A stretch of 52,465 nucleotides of DNA, taken from an uncultured Collinsella sp. GTDB taxonomy: Bacteria > Actinomycetota > Coriobacteriia > Coriobacteriales > Coriobacteriaceae. Below, in pieces: positions 51,458 through 52,465 of the stretch; position 1 is the stretch's first letter, and every line of letters begins with the position of its first letter. A program made the position numbers and the translations under genes. The notes beneath the pieces are model-generated. The model saw only the letters and a list, made by a program, of their open reading frames with translations. It ran no database searches and was not told where the DNA came from. The stretch is from positions 1 through 52,465 of the forward strand of contig CAAEOL010000043.1 of assembly GCA_900757595.1 (NCBI GenBank). Reading direction: 5' to 3'.

Positions 51458-51631
51458 ATGTCTGTCGTAAAGTCTATTTCTGATCAGACGCGCGCACTAA
51501 CTACCATTCAGGAACGCGAAGATCACATTCAACGTGCCATCGCTCGTGGCTACGACGACCTCACCAACGGTCGCGTGCGTCCTTGGGAGCAGGCAAAGGC
51601 AGAGGCAAATCGAACGCGAGCCATCAGCTAA
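51458..51631 (+). CDS. Small basic protein, antitoxin-like in size, function unknown
   Basis: 57 residues: MSVVKSISDQTRALTTIQ, then a helical EREDHIQRAIARGYDDLTNGR and WEQAKAEANRTR. The size and helix-rich, charged sequence recall antitoxins of type II modules, but no toxin gene lies beside it and no family motif is decisive. GTAAGGAG lies 6 nt before the ATG, and TATACAT at 51427 is a likely -10 box, so expression is probable. It sits between the BREX promoter and serC, transcribed away from BREX. Confidence 0.65.
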   Translation: MSVVKSISDQTRALTTIQEREDHIQRAIARGYDDLTNGRVRPWEQAKAEANRTRAIS

Positions 51632-51767
51632 GGTCGCCCCTCCCCCATGTAACCATCCTGTAAATCATAGCGGCGCACTCGAGTTTTACCATGATGCGGT
51701 CGCGCCTGGCGCTCCACTGTGCTAAAGTATCCCGAACGTTCAAACGACTATAAGGGGGACCTAGAAG

Positions 51768-52465
51768 ATGGCACGTGTGCACAACTTCTCAGCTGGCCCG
51801 GCCGCACTGCCCACCAGCGTGCTCGCCGAGATCGCCGACGAGATGATGGACTACCGCGGTTGCGGCATGTCTGTGCTCGAGATGAGCCATCGATCTAGCA
51901 TGTACCAGCAGATCATCGACGACGCCGAGGCAACCCTGCGCCGCCTGCTGAGCATCCCCGGCAACTACCGTGTCCTGTTTTTGCAGGGCGGTGCCACGCT
52001 GCAGTTTGCGGGCGTTCCCATGAACCTCATGCGCCGCGGCCGCGCCGGCTACGTCGTGACCGGCAACTTTGCCAACAAGGCGCACCAAGAGACCTCCAAG
52101 TACGGCGAGGCCGTGCTGCTCGCGAGCTCCGAGGACACCAATTTCGATCGCATTCCCACCATGGCCGACATCAACGCACGCATTGCCGCCGAGGCCGCGG
52201 GCAAAGGCCTCGACTACGTCTACATCTGCCAGAACAACACCATCTTTGGCACCATGTTCCACGAGCTGCCCGATTGCGGCGACGTGCCGCTGGTCGCCGA
52301 TGTCTCGAGCTGCTTTCTGTCGCAGCCGCTCGACGTTGAGCGCTACGGGCTCATTTACGCCGGCGCGCAGAAAAACGCCGGCGCCGCGGGCGTGACCGTG
52401 GTCATCGTACGCGATGACCTCATCGCCAAAGGCCCCGCCTTTGCGCAGACGCCGCAGTACCTGGA
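51768..52465 (+). CDS. serC: Phosphoserine aminotransferase (5' part, cut by window edge)
   Basis: The first 232 codons of SerC, which transaminates 3-phosphohydroxypyruvate in serine synthesis and also acts in the pyridoxal-phosphate pathway. The N-terminus NFSAGPAALPTSVLAEIADEM is diagnostic. MSHRSSMYQQIIDDAEATLR and LFLQGGATLQFAGVPMNL follow the family, and the cofactor lysine lies in YAGAQKNAGAAG. The frame runs open to the last base. A GGGGG stretch and AGAAG precede the ATG. It marks the return to housekeeping genes right of the defence island. Confidence 0.95.
   Translation, partial: MARVHNFSAGPAALPTSVLAEIADEMMDYRGCGMSVLEMSHRSSMYQQIIDDAEATLRRLLSIPGNYRVLFLQGGATLQFAGVPMNLMRRGRAGYVVTGNFANKAHQETSKYGEAVLLASSEDTNFDRIPTMADINARIAAEAAGKGLDYVYICQNNTIFGTMFHELPDCGDVPLVADVSSCFLSQPLDVERYGLIYAGAQKNAGAAGVTVVIVRDDLIAKGPAFAQTPQYL

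Overview
The window reads as chromosomal DNA of a gut Coriobacteriia, most likely Collinsella. The grounds are high GC with strong G/C third positions, an actinobacterial Rho with a very long Ala/Lys/Arg-rich N-terminal extension, a CarD-like regulator, and many short dispersed hairpin repeats of a kind I associate with that genus. The genus is inferred from sequence style and gene content, not from a database search.

The left two thirds (1-33450) is mostly housekeeping. It holds tRNA-Lys, tRNA-His and tRNA-Ala; an aminotransferase and a ROK sugar kinase; rho, argS and trpS; a CarD-like factor; proA and proB with a secreted-looking-free S33 proline-type peptidase divergent from proA; pncB for NAD salvage; a radical SAM protein; a probable 6S-like structured RNA; a WecA/TagO-type glycosyl-1-phosphate transferase; an MGMT-family protein, DegV and a MarR regulator; ATP-dependent pckA beside an LctP lactate permease (a lactate/gluconeogenesis pair, with a 16-bp palindrome upstream of pckA); a polysaccharide flippase; a PPP-type phosphatase; and a K+/H+ antiporter. 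Between these genes sit several families of short palindromic repeats. Some double as terminators.

The right third (33450-51640) is a defence island, bounded on the right by serC. It opens with a DUF3800 gene bracketed by two near-copies of a small hairpin RNA. After a block of repeats comes a leftward type 1 BREX operon, in transcription order brxA, brxB, brxC, pglX (5' part), a small membrane-protein gene, pglX (3' part), pglZ, brxL, then two unrecognised genes of 450 and 63 codons.

Three things about this BREX locus stand out. First, brxA begins at a run of ten G that lies just inside a better-supported upstream start. Losing one G would join the two frames, so the operon may be phase-variable. 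Second, pglX is split into two ORFs that together make one full-length methyltransferase. The break holds an AT-rich insert that also includes the 3' end of the 5' part, its target-recognition region, so specificity and the extra membrane gene look like one exchanged cassette. Third, the distal 450- and 63-codon genes have no function I can recognise and are candidate BREX accessories.
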